The notes beneath the pieces were generated by a model. It saw nothing but the letters and a program-made list of their open reading frames with translations, did no database searches and was not told where the DNA came from. Shown here piece after piece: positions 7,119 through 14,651 of a stretch of DNA of 31,272 nt (the stretch's first letter is position 1; every line of letters starts with the position of its first letter). Source of the DNA: Scybalocola_A sp900557175 (GTDB lineage Bacteria; Bacillota; Clostridia; Lachnospirales; Lachnospiraceae); the NCBI GenBank assembly GCA_937890745.1, contig CALADH010000019.1, positions 1-31,272 of the forward strand, written 5' to 3'. The translations under genes and the position numbers were made by a program.

Positions 7119-8021
7119 TTACCGCGAACTATTGCGGTTGCGCATATACGTGCGGAATGAATCGACAAAGACGGGGACAGAAATATTCGGATTTTTTTTC
7201 TTCCAGATAAGATTCAGCGTTATATAGGCAAAATCATCGGAAATCGGCACAGTGACTAAAGCGCCGGCCGAGGTTTTTAAGTATTCGGGCATGATAAAAG
7301 CGCCCTCGTTAATACTGACGTGAAACATCGCTGTTTCGATATTTGGAATTTCATGGACAATATTGTAATCGGCGCCGGCACGCTTAAAAAGCTGGCGGTT
7401 GAAATCACTTGTGATTGGATTAACTTCGTCGGCAAAGTTGACCATCGGAAAGCCGGACAACTCCGAAATAGAAACACTTTCGCGGCCGGCATAAGGGTGG
7501 CACGGATGGAAAACGGCGATCATCGGGCTTTTCATGATTGTTTCGCTCTCAAGACCGATAAGGAAATTTTTATCAACATGGGTCACAATCGCTAAGTCAG
7601 TAATATCATCGTTTAATTGTTTGACGAGTACTTCAAGAACGTCACAGGTGAGAGACAGCTTTATCTGCGGATGACTTGCCGTAAAACCGATGACAAAATC
7701 CGATAAAAATGGCTGTGAGGCAGTGCCGAGACAGCCGATTTTAAGCTCACCCTTAAAGGATGAGGATACTTCATGGACAAGCTTTAAGGCATGATTATAG
7801 CGGGCAACAATTTCCTGAGCCTCGGATAAAAAGATTTCTCCGATAGAAGTCAGATGAACGTTGTGCGTATCTCTTATAAAAAGCTGGGTGCCGAGTGTCT
7901 GCTCAAGATCATGGATATGGCGGCTTAAAGCCGGCTGAGTCAGATAAAGCTGATTGGCTGCTTTGCTGTAGTTAAGCAGTGTGGCCAGAGTAATAAATTC
8001 GTTGAGTCGGTTAATGTCCAA
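7119..8021 (-). CDS. LysR-type transcriptional regulator
   Basis: This 300-residue LTTR has the winged helix-turn-helix at about residues 2-60: LNEFITLATLLNYSKAA, then LTQPALSRHIHDLEQTLGTQLF. A substrate-binding domain of the usual two-lobe type occupies residues 90-295. The start is a TTG at 8021 behind GAAAGGA; no in-frame ATG fits the conserved N-terminus. It is divergent from the CoA-transferase operon and convergent with BKACE, the usual place for a pathway-specific LTTR. Inference: it senses a pathway intermediate and acts on its own divergent region and perhaps on the AATTTCCAAT promoters. Confidence 0.93.
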   Translation of the reverse strand: MDINRLNEFITLATLLNYSKAANQLYLTQPALSRHIHDLEQTLGTQLFIRDTHNVHLTSIGEIFLSEAQEIVARYNHALKLVHEVSSSFKGELKIGCLGTASQPFLSDFVIGFTASHPQIKLSLTCDVLEVLVKQLNDDITDLAIVTHVDKNFLIGLESETIMKSPMIAVFHPCHPYAGRESVSISELSGFPMVNFADEVNPITSDFNRQLFKRAGADYNIVHEIPNIETAMFHVSINEGAFIMPEYLKTSAGALVTVPISDDFAYITLNLIWKKKNPNISVPVFVDSFRTYMRNRNSSR

Positions 8022-8080
8022 GCAATCAAGTCCTTTCTGCGGTATATTGAGTGAAATTGTGATTTTATAAAAAATAAAGT

Positions 8081-8100
8081 CTAATAATGATTAGTAATAT
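8081..8100. promoter_or_regulatory. Candidate LysR operator / CoA-transferase promoter element
   Basis: A small perfect dyad CTAAT-AATG-ATTAG (8081-8094) is followed directly by TAATAT (8095-8100), a possible -10 for the CoA-transferase operon. It lies in the 123-nt region divergent from the LysR gene. The sequence is AT-rich, so chance occurrence is possible. Confidence 0.35.
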
Positions 8101-8144
8101 AGCACATTTGTATAAAAAGTCAATAAGATAGATAAGAGGTTTTC

Positions 8145-8810
8145 ATGAAAAGTAAAATTACAGATTATGAGGCAATTGTAAAATGCTTTAAAGACGGACA
8201 GACAATCGCTATCGGCGGTCAGGCCAATCACGGCAGTCCGAATAAGCTGATTCAGTGCCTGCTTGACAGCGGTGCAAAGCATCTGACAATTATTTCGATT
8301 GATTCCGGTGATGTGGATGTGACGATTGGACGTCTTGTTCATGCCGGCGTTGTCGATAAAATGATTACATCGCATATTGGTAAAAATACGGAGACTGTCG
8401 GACTTTATGAGGCAGGAAAAATTGAAATTGAATTAAATCCGATGGGGACACTGACAGAGCGCATGCGCTGCGGCGGCGTAGGGCTTGGCGGCGTACTTAC
8501 GAAAACGGGCCTCGGCACGGTTGTGGCAGAGCGCAGACAAACAATAACAGTTGACGGTGAAGATTATCTGCTTGAACCGGCGCTTCGCCCGGATATTTCA
8601 CTGACGCGGGGACGTTTTGTGGATCCAATCGGAAATATTGCTTATCATGGCACGGGCTGTAATTCAAACCCGGTGTGGGCGATGGCAGGAAAGCTTTCGA
8701 TTGTGGAGGCAGATTTTTTAGTTGACTTAGGCGAAATATCCGATGATAATATTGTAACGCCGTCACCGTTTGTGGACATGATTTTAGGTCAGGAGGTGCG
8801 TTTTAAATGA
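8145..8810 (+). CDS. CoA-transferase family I, subunit A (AtoD/CtfA-like)
   Basis: This 221-residue alpha subunit of an acetate/acetoacetate-type CoA-transferase begins with DGQTIAIGGQANHGSP, which corresponds to the CoA-binding glycine loop. ELNPMGTLTERMRCGGVGLGG and the TKTGLGTVV stretch follow. The last four bases overlap the next start (ATGA), so subunits A and B are translationally coupled. The ribosome site is a modest GAGG 7 nt before the ATG. Together with subunit B it moves CoA between acids. Inference: it activates acetoacetate released by BKACE, using an acyl-CoA such as the BKACE product as donor. Confidence 0.92.
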   Translation: MKSKITDYEAIVKCFKDGQTIAIGGQANHGSPNKLIQCLLDSGAKHLTIISIDSGDVDVTIGRLVHAGVVDKMITSHIGKNTETVGLYEAGKIEIELNPMGTLTERMRCGGVGLGGVLTKTGLGTVVAERRQTITVDGEDYLLEPALRPDISLTRGRFVDPIGNIAYHGTGCNSNPVWAMAGKLSIVEADFLVDLGEISDDNIVTPSPFVDMILGQEVRFK

Positions 8811-9454
8811 CAGTGAGAGAAATTATTGCAAAACGGGCCGCCGCCTATTTTCATTCAGGTGATGTTGTGAATTTAGGTATCGGTATTCCGGGGCTTTGTA
8901 CCGCGTTTTCCGAGCCGGGTGTTCTTTTCCAGACAGAAAACGGATATCTCGGTACAGGAGAGACGGCTTCGGGAATTGAAAAGACAGAAAGCTACTGCAA
9001 TGCAAGTGCGATGGAATTTGTGCCGGTCAGGGGCGGCGCAGCTTTCGGACATGACATTTCTTTTGGAATGATCCGGGGCGGGAGAGTTGATGCGACAGTG
9101 CTTGGCGGCTTACAGGTTGCCGAAAACGGTGATCTGGCTAACTGGGCTTCGCCGGGACGTGCCTTTGGCATGGGCGGTGCCATGGATCTGGCAATTGGCG
9201 CCAAAAAGGTTATTGTTGCGATGGAGCTTTGCACAAAAGACGGCAAACCGAAAATTTTAAAACATTGTACATTTCCGCTGACAGGTCTTCAATGTGTTGA
9301 TTATATTGCGACAGAGTACGGTGTAATGGAAATCCGTGAGGACGGACTGTGGCTGACAGAAATTGCACCGGGACATACGCCGGAGGAAATACAGGCGCGT
9401 ATTGAACCGATGCTTCATGTGGATGAAAATCTTACTTTAATGTATGAAGAATAA
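8807..9454 (+). CDS. CoA-transferase family I, subunit B (AtoA/CtfB-like)
   Basis: This 215-residue beta subunit carries the catalytic glutamate in TENGYLGTG (E44), which forms the covalent glutamyl-CoA intermediate. NLGIGIP is at residues 22-28, and RGGRVDATVLGGLQV and GAMDLAIGAKKVIVAM are standard for the family. The length is normal. It overlaps subunit A by 4 nt and is followed 18 nt later by the DUF362 gene, so it sits mid-operon. The enzyme would be a heteromer in the cytoplasm. Acetate, butyrate or succinate could be the CoA donor or acceptor; the sequence does not decide. Confidence 0.93.
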   Translation: MTVREIIAKRAAAYFHSGDVVNLGIGIPGLCTAFSEPGVLFQTENGYLGTGETASGIEKTESYCNASAMEFVPVRGGAAFGHDISFGMIRGGRVDATVLGGLQVAENGDLANWASPGRAFGMGGAMDLAIGAKKVIVAMELCTKDGKPKILKHCTFPLTGLQCVDYIATEYGVMEIREDGLWLTEIAPGHTPEEIQARIEPMLHVDENLTLMYEE

Positions 9455-9472
9455 TTAATGGAGGGAAACAAA

Positions 9473-10753
9473 ATGGCAGATAAGAAATCTTTAGTAGCAA
9501 TCGCCAAAGAGGGCGATATTCAGGCAAGTGTGACAAAGGTGTTTGACCTTTTAGGCGGCGTCACAAATATGATTAAAAAAGGAGAAACGGTTGTTTTAAA
9601 ACCGAACGCAGGCCATGCAGCGCCGCCGGAGAGTGCTGTGTGCACAAATCCGGAAACATTAAGAGCGGTCATCCGCGAAGTTAAAAAGGCGCAGCCGTAC
9701 CGTATCGTTGTTGCGGAAAGTGCAGCCATCGGCTGTGATACAATGGAGTGCTTTGAAGTATCCGGCATGGCAAAAGTTGCAGAGGAGGAGGGCGTTGAGC
9801 TTTACGATATTAAGGCTGAAAAAGATCTTGTCAATGTGGCTGTCAGAGGCTATCGCTCCAATATTAAAAAATGTAAATTGCCGAAACTTTTGCTTGAGGC
9901 GGATCATATTATTAACCTGCCAATTATGAAAGCCCACGCTTCGATGGTATTTAGCTGTGCTCTTAAAAATATTAAAGGAACAGTTCAGGACGGCGTGCAT
10001 CACACCATGCATCAGCAGAACCTGACAATGGCGATGATGGATGTGTGGTGGGCAGTCCGTCCGGACATTAACATTGTCGATGCAATTAATGTTGCCAGTG
10101 GCTACAGCCCGCACACCCCGACACCGCTTGAAGTCGGCGTCATTATGGGAAGCTATGATCCGGTTGCACTTGACCTGATTGCCTGCGATGTTGTCGGTAT
10201 TGACACGGAAAAGGTTGATTATTTCCGCGCGGCACAGGAAGCCGGACTTGGCACAACACACCGTGAAAATATTGAGATTGTCGGTGAAAAAGTTGAGGAT
10301 GTTTATAAGAAAATGTGGATTCCGTATCTTGGCGATATGGCTTCCCGCTGGCCTGAATATGACATCCGTTGTGAGGGCGCATGTTCAAGCTGTCAGGCAC
10401 TTTTGGCACTGAATATGGAAACATTAAAGGCCATCGGAGAATATGAGAAAAATTCAGATACGACAGTCGTTGTAGGTCCTCGAAACACATTGCCGGATAA
10501 GCCAAAGGATAAGATTATTCTTCATGGCAACTGTACAAAGAAATGGGCAGATAAAGGTTTATGGATTCCGGGCTGCCCTCCGGGAGAACCGGCGCTTTAC
10601 ATGTCGCTGACAGAACATAAAGTCATTGACGGCGGTGTTGACGGTATGGTTGAAAATTATATCCGTCCGCGTATGGCAAAAGATCAGCCGCAGTGGAAAT
10701 CTTATGTGACAGAAAAGGCAAAAGAATTTTACGCAGCACAGGAGAATAAATAA
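9473..10753 (+). CDS. DUF362-domain protein, putative iron-sulfur protein
   Basis: This 426-residue DUF362 protein has the typical core (VVLKPNAG, VVAESAAIGCDT, HIINLPIMKAH, SCALKNIKG). Two cysteine clusters sit in the C-terminal third: CEGACSSC at about residues 300-307, and single cysteines in HGNCTKKW (~353) and PGCPPGEP (~367). These could hold an Fe-S cluster. A CoA-transferase neighbour and the absence of a separate ferredoxin domain are notable. An upstream ATG at 9458 spans the GGAGGG site and is disfavoured; ATG 9473 lies 7 nt after it. The molecular role of DUF362 proteins is largely unknown; an electron-transfer or radical/reductive step in the pathway is a guess. Confidence 0.85.
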   Translation: MADKKSLVAIAKEGDIQASVTKVFDLLGGVTNMIKKGETVVLKPNAGHAAPPESAVCTNPETLRAVIREVKKAQPYRIVVAESAAIGCDTMECFEVSGMAKVAEEEGVELYDIKAEKDLVNVAVRGYRSNIKKCKLPKLLLEADHIINLPIMKAHASMVFSCALKNIKGTVQDGVHHTMHQQNLTMAMMDVWWAVRPDINIVDAINVASGYSPHTPTPLEVGVIMGSYDPVALDLIACDVVGIDTEKVDYFRAAQEAGLGTTHRENIEIVGEKVEDVYKKMWIPYLGDMASRWPEYDIRCEGACSSCQALLALNMETLKAIGEYEKNSDTTVVVGPRNTLPDKPKDKIILHGNCTKKWADKGLWIPGCPPGEPALYMSLTEHKVIDGGVDGMVENYIRPRMAKDQPQWKSYVTEKAKEFYAAQENK

Positions 10754-10754
10754 A

Positions 10755-11045
10755 ATGGCATTTGAATACGTTGATGCGCCTGCACAATTTAAGCAGTACC
10801 TCAAAGACATATTCACAGATGAATTTATGCAGGCAGAAACAAACTTTAAAACATTTGATGCTTTTCAGTTTTCAAGCGCAGTGTTTGTTAATTGAAAATC
10901 AGATATTATGGTTTATGATAAAGAAGTTTTTGATCGTTTTGTCGGCGAAAGCACCCGCTTCCCATCATGGGAAGCGATGGTCTGCTGTGCTGCCGACCGC
11001 GCAGTACAAAACTTGTCTCAAACGTTTGCGGACAATTTGCGTTGA
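10755..11045 (+). pseudogene. Small gene with one in-frame TGA (nonsense-interrupted or recoded)
   Basis: An ATG one base after the DUF362 stop, behind AGGAG, opens a frame encoding 46 residues (MAFEYVDAPAQF...SSAVFVN). A TGA follows at 10893-10895. The same frame then stays open for another 49 codons (KSDIMVYDKEVFDRF... to QTFADNLR) and ends with TGA at 11043. Both halves have ordinary amphipathic composition, so this looks like one 96-codon gene. A W-to-stop change (TGG to TGA) is the simplest explanation. Selenocysteine insertion is possible, but only a weak downstream hairpin with GGTT in its loop is seen. I do not recognise the family. Its 3' end overlaps the promoter and operator of the next gene. 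Confidence 0.6.
11019..11028. promoter_or_regulatory. CAAACGTTTG operator upstream of the kinase promoter
   Basis: This perfect 10-bp palindrome is typical of LacI-family or CcpA sites. It is centred 41.5 nt before the -10 of the kinase promoter and just upstream of its -35. It matches sites at 13376 and 17067 and lies inside the tail of the interrupted small gene. Confidence 0.65.
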
Positions 11046-11070
11046 CTTTTCCCTGTGGATTGCCTATAAT
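11042..11070 (+). promoter_or_regulatory. Sigma-A promoter of the P-loop kinase gene
   Basis: TTGACT (11042-11047), 17 nt, TATAAT (11065-11070), near-consensus. A 6-bp hairpin (CACGGA/TCCGTG, 11082-11097) would lie near the 5' end of the transcript. Confidence 0.85.
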
Positions 11071-11128
11071 TTGATTACGGGCACGGAATCATCCGTGTGA
11101 TCAGGATGACAGACAGGCGGAATAAGAA

Positions 11129-12193
11129 ATGAAAGAAAAATTCAAAGACATTATTATAGAACATACAAAAAAATATCCACAGATGCAGATCAGTGATCTC
11201 GTAAAGCTTGTTTTTCAAAGCGAGTTCGGCGGCGGGCATATGATTGCAAATCCATCGGACAGCTTAAGCCGGTTATATAAAGAGTATGAAGGGCTGCCGG
11301 AAACAAAGCTTCCCGTATTATACGATAAAATAGGCAATGGACTTGTCCGGCTTCATCTTCCGGGAATTGATGCCCATGTGAGTCTGGAAACAGTCAACCG
11401 ATTTTTTGTGAATACAGCAGCTCAGGTCAATCGTGATACAGCCTGTTTTGAAGAAAAGCTTGAGAAGCTGCGTGAGCTTTGTGCTCAGGGGGCAGTGCCG
11501 TTTTCCAAAGAGGCGCTTGATGCGTATCTTGGCCCATACCGTCAGCAGGGATATCCGGCGGTGCATCATTCGGCTGTCTATAAAAAATACTATCATCCGG
11601 CCTACAGAGTGATCAGCGAAGATTATATCCGTTATATGCCGGTATTTGAAATGATTGACCGGAAGATAAGATATTCAGATAAAAAAACAGTCATTGCGGC
11701 GATCGACGGCAGATGCGGCAGCGGAAAAAGCTATTTGTCAAGACTGCTTGCAAACGTCTATCAGTGCAGCGTGATTCATATGGATGATTTTTTTCTGCGT
11801 CCTGAGCAAAAGACGGAGGAACGTCTTTTAGAGGTCGGCGGAAATATTGATTATGAGCGATTTAAGGAGGAGGTGCTTGCACCGATTACACAGGCGCGGG
11901 AAGTGTTTGAGTATCAGCGCTATGACTGCGGACAGCAGCGGCTGACGGACAGCGTGCGTGTATGCAGCAGAAAATTGATTATTATTGAAGGCTCTTACAG
12001 CTGTCATCCGTATTTCAGGGATAGTTATGACTTGAGAATATTTCTTGATTTGGATGCAGAGACGCAAAAAGAAAGAATTTTGGAACGCAACGGCGCTTAT
12101 ATGCTGTCACGGTTTATCGGTGAGTGGATTCCGAAAGAAAATGCTTATTTTGAAAAATTTAATGTGAAAGAAAATTGCCAGCTTGTGCTTTAA
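11129..12193 (+). CDS. P-loop kinase of uridine-kinase type with extra N-terminal domain
   Basis: This 354-residue protein is in two parts. Residues 1 to ~185 form an all-globular domain I do not recognise (EFGGGHMIANP, HHSAVYKKYYHPAYRV). Residues ~188-354 are a phosphoribulokinase/uridine-kinase-like P-loop domain with Walker A GRCGSGKS (194-201), the substrate-side motif IHMDDFFL, and IIIEGSYS as the second acidic strand. The start has only a weak GGCGGAAT ribosome site. It has its own strong promoter and terminator. The CAAACGTTTG site upstream links it to the LacI-regulated cluster. Inference: since that cluster uses an ABC importer rather than a PTS, this could phosphorylate the incoming sugar or nucleoside. 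A housekeeping nucleoside kinase role is also possible. Confidence 0.8.
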   Translation: MKEKFKDIIIEHTKKYPQMQISDLVKLVFQSEFGGGHMIANPSDSLSRLYKEYEGLPETKLPVLYDKIGNGLVRLHLPGIDAHVSLETVNRFFVNTAAQVNRDTACFEEKLEKLRELCAQGAVPFSKEALDAYLGPYRQQGYPAVHHSAVYKKYYHPAYRVISEDYIRYMPVFEMIDRKIRYSDKKTVIAAIDGRCGSGKSYLSRLLANVYQCSVIHMDDFFLRPEQKTEERLLEVGGNIDYERFKEEVLAPITQAREVFEYQRYDCGQQRLTDSVRVCSRKLIIIEGSYSCHPYFRDSYDLRIFLDLDAETQKERILERNGAYMLSRFIGEWIPKENAYFEKFNVKENCQLVL

Positions 12194-12213
12194 GCGCAGA
12201 CTGGCAATTTTTA
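12171..12213. terminator. Terminator overlapping the kinase stop codon
   Basis: The arms AAAATTGCCAG (12171-12181) and CTGGCAATTTT (12201-12211) form an 11-bp stem with T-runs outside on both strands. The stop codon sits in the loop. It can also end the minus-strand LacI transcript. Confidence 0.88.
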
Positions 12214-12241
12214 TGCCATAGGGACTTGTCTGCTTTATGCC

Positions 12242-13276
12242 TTAATAATTCCGCCGCGGCTGGGCACAGCTTTCCCGTGTTGCCAAATGAAACGGCAGAG
12301 AAAGCTTTAATGGCAGTGTATGTCCGCCTTCAATGCGGTCAATTAAAATCTTTGCTGCCATTTGTCCCATTTCTTCAATCGGAATGTGAATCGTTGTCAG
12401 CATCGGGCTGATGTACTGGGCAAGCTCGATATCATCAATGCTGATGAGTGAAACATCTTTTGGAATACGCATATTGTTTTCCTGTAAAGCTTTGATGGCG
12501 CCGATTGCCGTTGTGTCATTTGGACAGAAAATTGCCGTAAAATCATGGGGTGCATTTTTCAAAAGCTTGATGGCGCCGTTGTAGCCGCCTTCGGTATTTA
12601 ACGGTGTGTTTATAATATAGTCACGCTTAATGGGGAGGTGTTTTGAAGTCAGGGCGCTGCAGTAGCCTTCATAACGGTTTTCAAAATGTGTTTCGCCGAT
12701 ATAAGCGATTTTGGAATGTCCAAGCTTAAACAGTTCTTCCATAGCGCTGACAGCTGCCATATGGCCGTCGCATATAATCTGGTCATACTTGGCGTTGATA
12801 TTGTTGAGACCGCTGTAGACGACATAGTTGAAATATTTTTTCAGAAAACTCAGCATCTGTTTGTCACAGCGTCCGAGGACGGCTGCGCCGTCAACCTGAT
12901 TTTCTGTAATCAGACGGAAGGTTGCCGGATTACTGATATCCAGTGATGAAATAATATATTTGACAATATAATTATGCTTAAAGGCCTCCTGTTCAATACC
13001 TCTGGCAAGTGTTGAAAAGAAGGTATCTTTCATTGGTTCGTCCGTTCTTGCAAAAATACAAGCAATAGAATGGGAACGTTTGCTTTCCAGCTCGTCGGCG
13101 CGGCCGGTTTTCAGATTCCGTGCGGCGGTGTTTGGCGAATAACCTGTCCTTCTTACAATTTCCCATATTTTATCCTGAACCTCTTTGCTTGCCGCAGAGG
13201 TTCCTTTTTTATTAATTACTCTTGAAACCGTTGAAACCGAAACGCCGGCTTCAGCGGCAATCTCTTTTAAAGTCAT
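12242..13276 (-). CDS. LacI-family transcriptional regulator
   Basis: This 344-residue repressor-type protein begins MTLKEIAAEAGVSVSTVSRV, the standard LacI helix-turn-helix, with the hinge-helix region at residues 45-60 (GYSPNTAARNL). A periplasmic-binding-protein-like effector domain follows (ISIDDIELAQYISPMLTTI near the end). An ATG 8 codons upstream is open, but the start at 13276 follows AGGAGGAAA directly and matches the family. It is divergent from the PFK-like gene, with a CAAACGTTTG palindrome midway between the two promoters. Inference: it binds that palindrome and those at 17067 and 11019, with a sugar or sugar phosphate as effector. CcpA itself is unlikely, because of the genomic setting. 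Confidence 0.93.
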   Translation of the reverse strand: MTLKEIAAEAGVSVSTVSRVINKKGTSAASKEVQDKIWEIVRRTGYSPNTAARNLKTGRADELESKRSHSIACIFARTDEPMKDTFFSTLARGIEQEAFKHNYIVKYIISSLDISNPATFRLITENQVDGAAVLGRCDKQMLSFLKKYFNYVVYSGLNNINAKYDQIICDGHMAAVSAMEELFKLGHSKIAYIGETHFENRYEGYCSALTSKHLPIKRDYIINTPLNTEGGYNGAIKLLKNAPHDFTAIFCPNDTTAIGAIKALQENNMRIPKDVSLISIDDIELAQYISPMLTTIHIPIEEMGQMAAKILIDRIEGGHTLPLKLSLPFHLATRESCAQPRRNY

Positions 13277-13373
13277 ACAATTTCCTCCTGTTTTATGCAA
13301 TCTGTCATGTGATCCGTTCTTTTATCTTCTTCCAGTATAAATTATGTTACGCAAAAAAACTAGTTTTATTTCA

Positions 13374-13387
13374 TGCAAACGTTTGTG
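13374..13387. promoter_or_regulatory. CAAACGTTTG operator between LacI and PFK genes
   Basis: The core palindrome at 13376-13385 lies within TGCAAACGTTTGTG. Its centre is 39.5 nt before the -10 (TATGAT, 13420) of the PFK promoter and about 41.5 nt before a TATACT (13334-13339, minus) that could serve the LacI gene. Confidence 0.75.
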
Positions 13388-13419
13388 TAAAAAACAAACC
13401 GCACAAAGATAAAGTGTGT

Positions 13420-13425
13420 TATGAT
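13420..13425 (+). promoter_or_regulatory. -10 box of the PFK-TIM-LarA operon
   Basis: TATGAT lies 25 nt before the GAGGAGGGG ribosome site. No recognisable -35 is present at 17-18 nt (AAACCG), which fits dependence on an activator bound upstream. Confidence 0.5.
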
Positions 13426-13463
13426 GGAAAAAAGAACAAAATATATAAATGAGGAGGGGTATT

Positions 13464-14651
13464 GTGGAAGGAAATGTTTTAGTTGTCCACGGCGGCGGCC
13501 CGACGCCGGTCATTAATGCGTCACTTTACGGTGTCATTAGGGAAGCTAAAGAAAGTAAAAAAGTCCATAAGGTTTATGGTGCGATGGGCGGTACGGGAGC
13601 GATTTTCAAAGAAGATTTTCTGGATTTACTCACTGTGCCTGATGAGGAGTTAGAGCTTCTTTTACAGACGCCGGCAACAGCCATCGGTTCTTCACGCTAT
13701 GCTTTGTGGGAAGATGATTATAAGAAGATGCCGGATATATTTAAAAAGTACAATATCCGCTATGTACTTTTAAACGGCGGCAACGGAACGATGGACACAT
13801 GCGGAAAGATTCATGAGGCGTGCAGGGATGCTGGAATTTGCGTTGTCGGTATTCCAAAGACAATTGACAACGATATTGCAGTGACAGACCATACGCCGGG
13901 GTACGGCAGTGCGGCACGCTATATTGCGGCGACAACCCATGAGGTCGGCGAGGATGTGAAGGCGATGCCGATTCATGTTTGTGTCATTGAGGCGATGGGC
14001 AGGAATGCAGGATGGATTACAGCGGCCTCCGCGCTTGCAAGAAAGGAAAAGGGCGATGCGCCGCATCTGATTTATTTGCCGGAGCGGCCTTTTAATGAAG
14101 AAGAATTTCTTGAAGATGTCAAGAAGCTTTACGATGAGCTTGGCGGTGTTGTCGTTGTGGCAAGCGAAGGTCTTAAAGATAAAGACGGAAAGCCGATCGT
14201 GGCGCCTGTTTTTAAAACAGAGAGAGCTATTTATTACGGCGATGTCGGCGCTCATCTTGCCAATCTTGTTATTCAGAAGCTGGGCATTAAGGCGAGAAAC
14301 GAAAAGCCGGGTATTTGCGGCAGGGCTTCTATTGCATGGCAGTCACCAACAGACAGGGATGAGGCGGTGATGGCCGGACGGGAAGCACTGAAGGCGGCGC
14401 TTGACGGGGACAGCGGTATTATGATTGGTTTTAAGCGGACAGACAGCGAGGATGGCAGTTATCATATCGAACCTTTCAGAGTACCGATTGAAGAAGTGAT
14501 GATGTATGAAAAAGAAATTCCGGAAAGCTATATTAATGCCCGCGGCAATGATGTGACTGATGAATTTGTTCAGTGGGCAAAACCGCTGATCGGCGGTGAT
14601 CTGCCGGAGTTTACAAGACTGGAAAAGTATGAAAGGGAGAAAAAGTTATGA
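13464..14651 (+). CDS. Phosphofructokinase-family kinase (PPi-type signature)
   Basis: This ~395-residue group III-like PFK has the N-terminal glycine loop VVHGGGPTPVINA, the PKTIDND catalytic loop (Lys132, Asp at 135) and EAMGRNAGW. In E. coli ATP-PFK the corresponding residues are Asp103-Gly104 and Gly124. Here they are Asn107-Gly108 and Lys132. The lysine is a mark of pyrophosphate-dependent enzymes; the Asn is unusual. GYLQRS, normal in this group, is GICGRAS. The likely start is GTG 13464 behind GGAGG; the ATG at 13449 would put the ribosome site inside the gene. It overlaps the TIM-like gene by 4 nt. Inference: it phosphorylates a ketose phosphate other than, or besides, fructose-6-P; donor uncertain. 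Confidence 0.85.
   Translation: MEGNVLVVHGGGPTPVINASLYGVIREAKESKKVHKVYGAMGGTGAIFKEDFLDLLTVPDEELELLLQTPATAIGSSRYALWEDDYKKMPDIFKKYNIRYVLLNGGNGTMDTCGKIHEACRDAGICVVGIPKTIDNDIAVTDHTPGYGSAARYIAATTHEVGEDVKAMPIHVCVIEAMGRNAGWITAASALARKEKGDAPHLIYLPERPFNEEEFLEDVKKLYDELGGVVVVASEGLKDKDGKPIVAPVFKTERAIYYGDVGAHLANLVIQKLGIKARNEKPGICGRASIAWQSPTDRDEAVMAGREALKAALDGDSGIMIGFKRTDSEDGSYHIEPFRVPIEEVMMYEKEIPESYINARGNDVTDEFVQWAKPLIGGDLPEFTRLEKYEREKKL

Noticed and set aside
9659..10261. 200-codon minus-strand frame opposite the DUF362 gene
   Set aside because: It is antisense to a clear family member, starts without a ribosome site, and has a His/Cys/Asn-rich composition typical of shadow frames.
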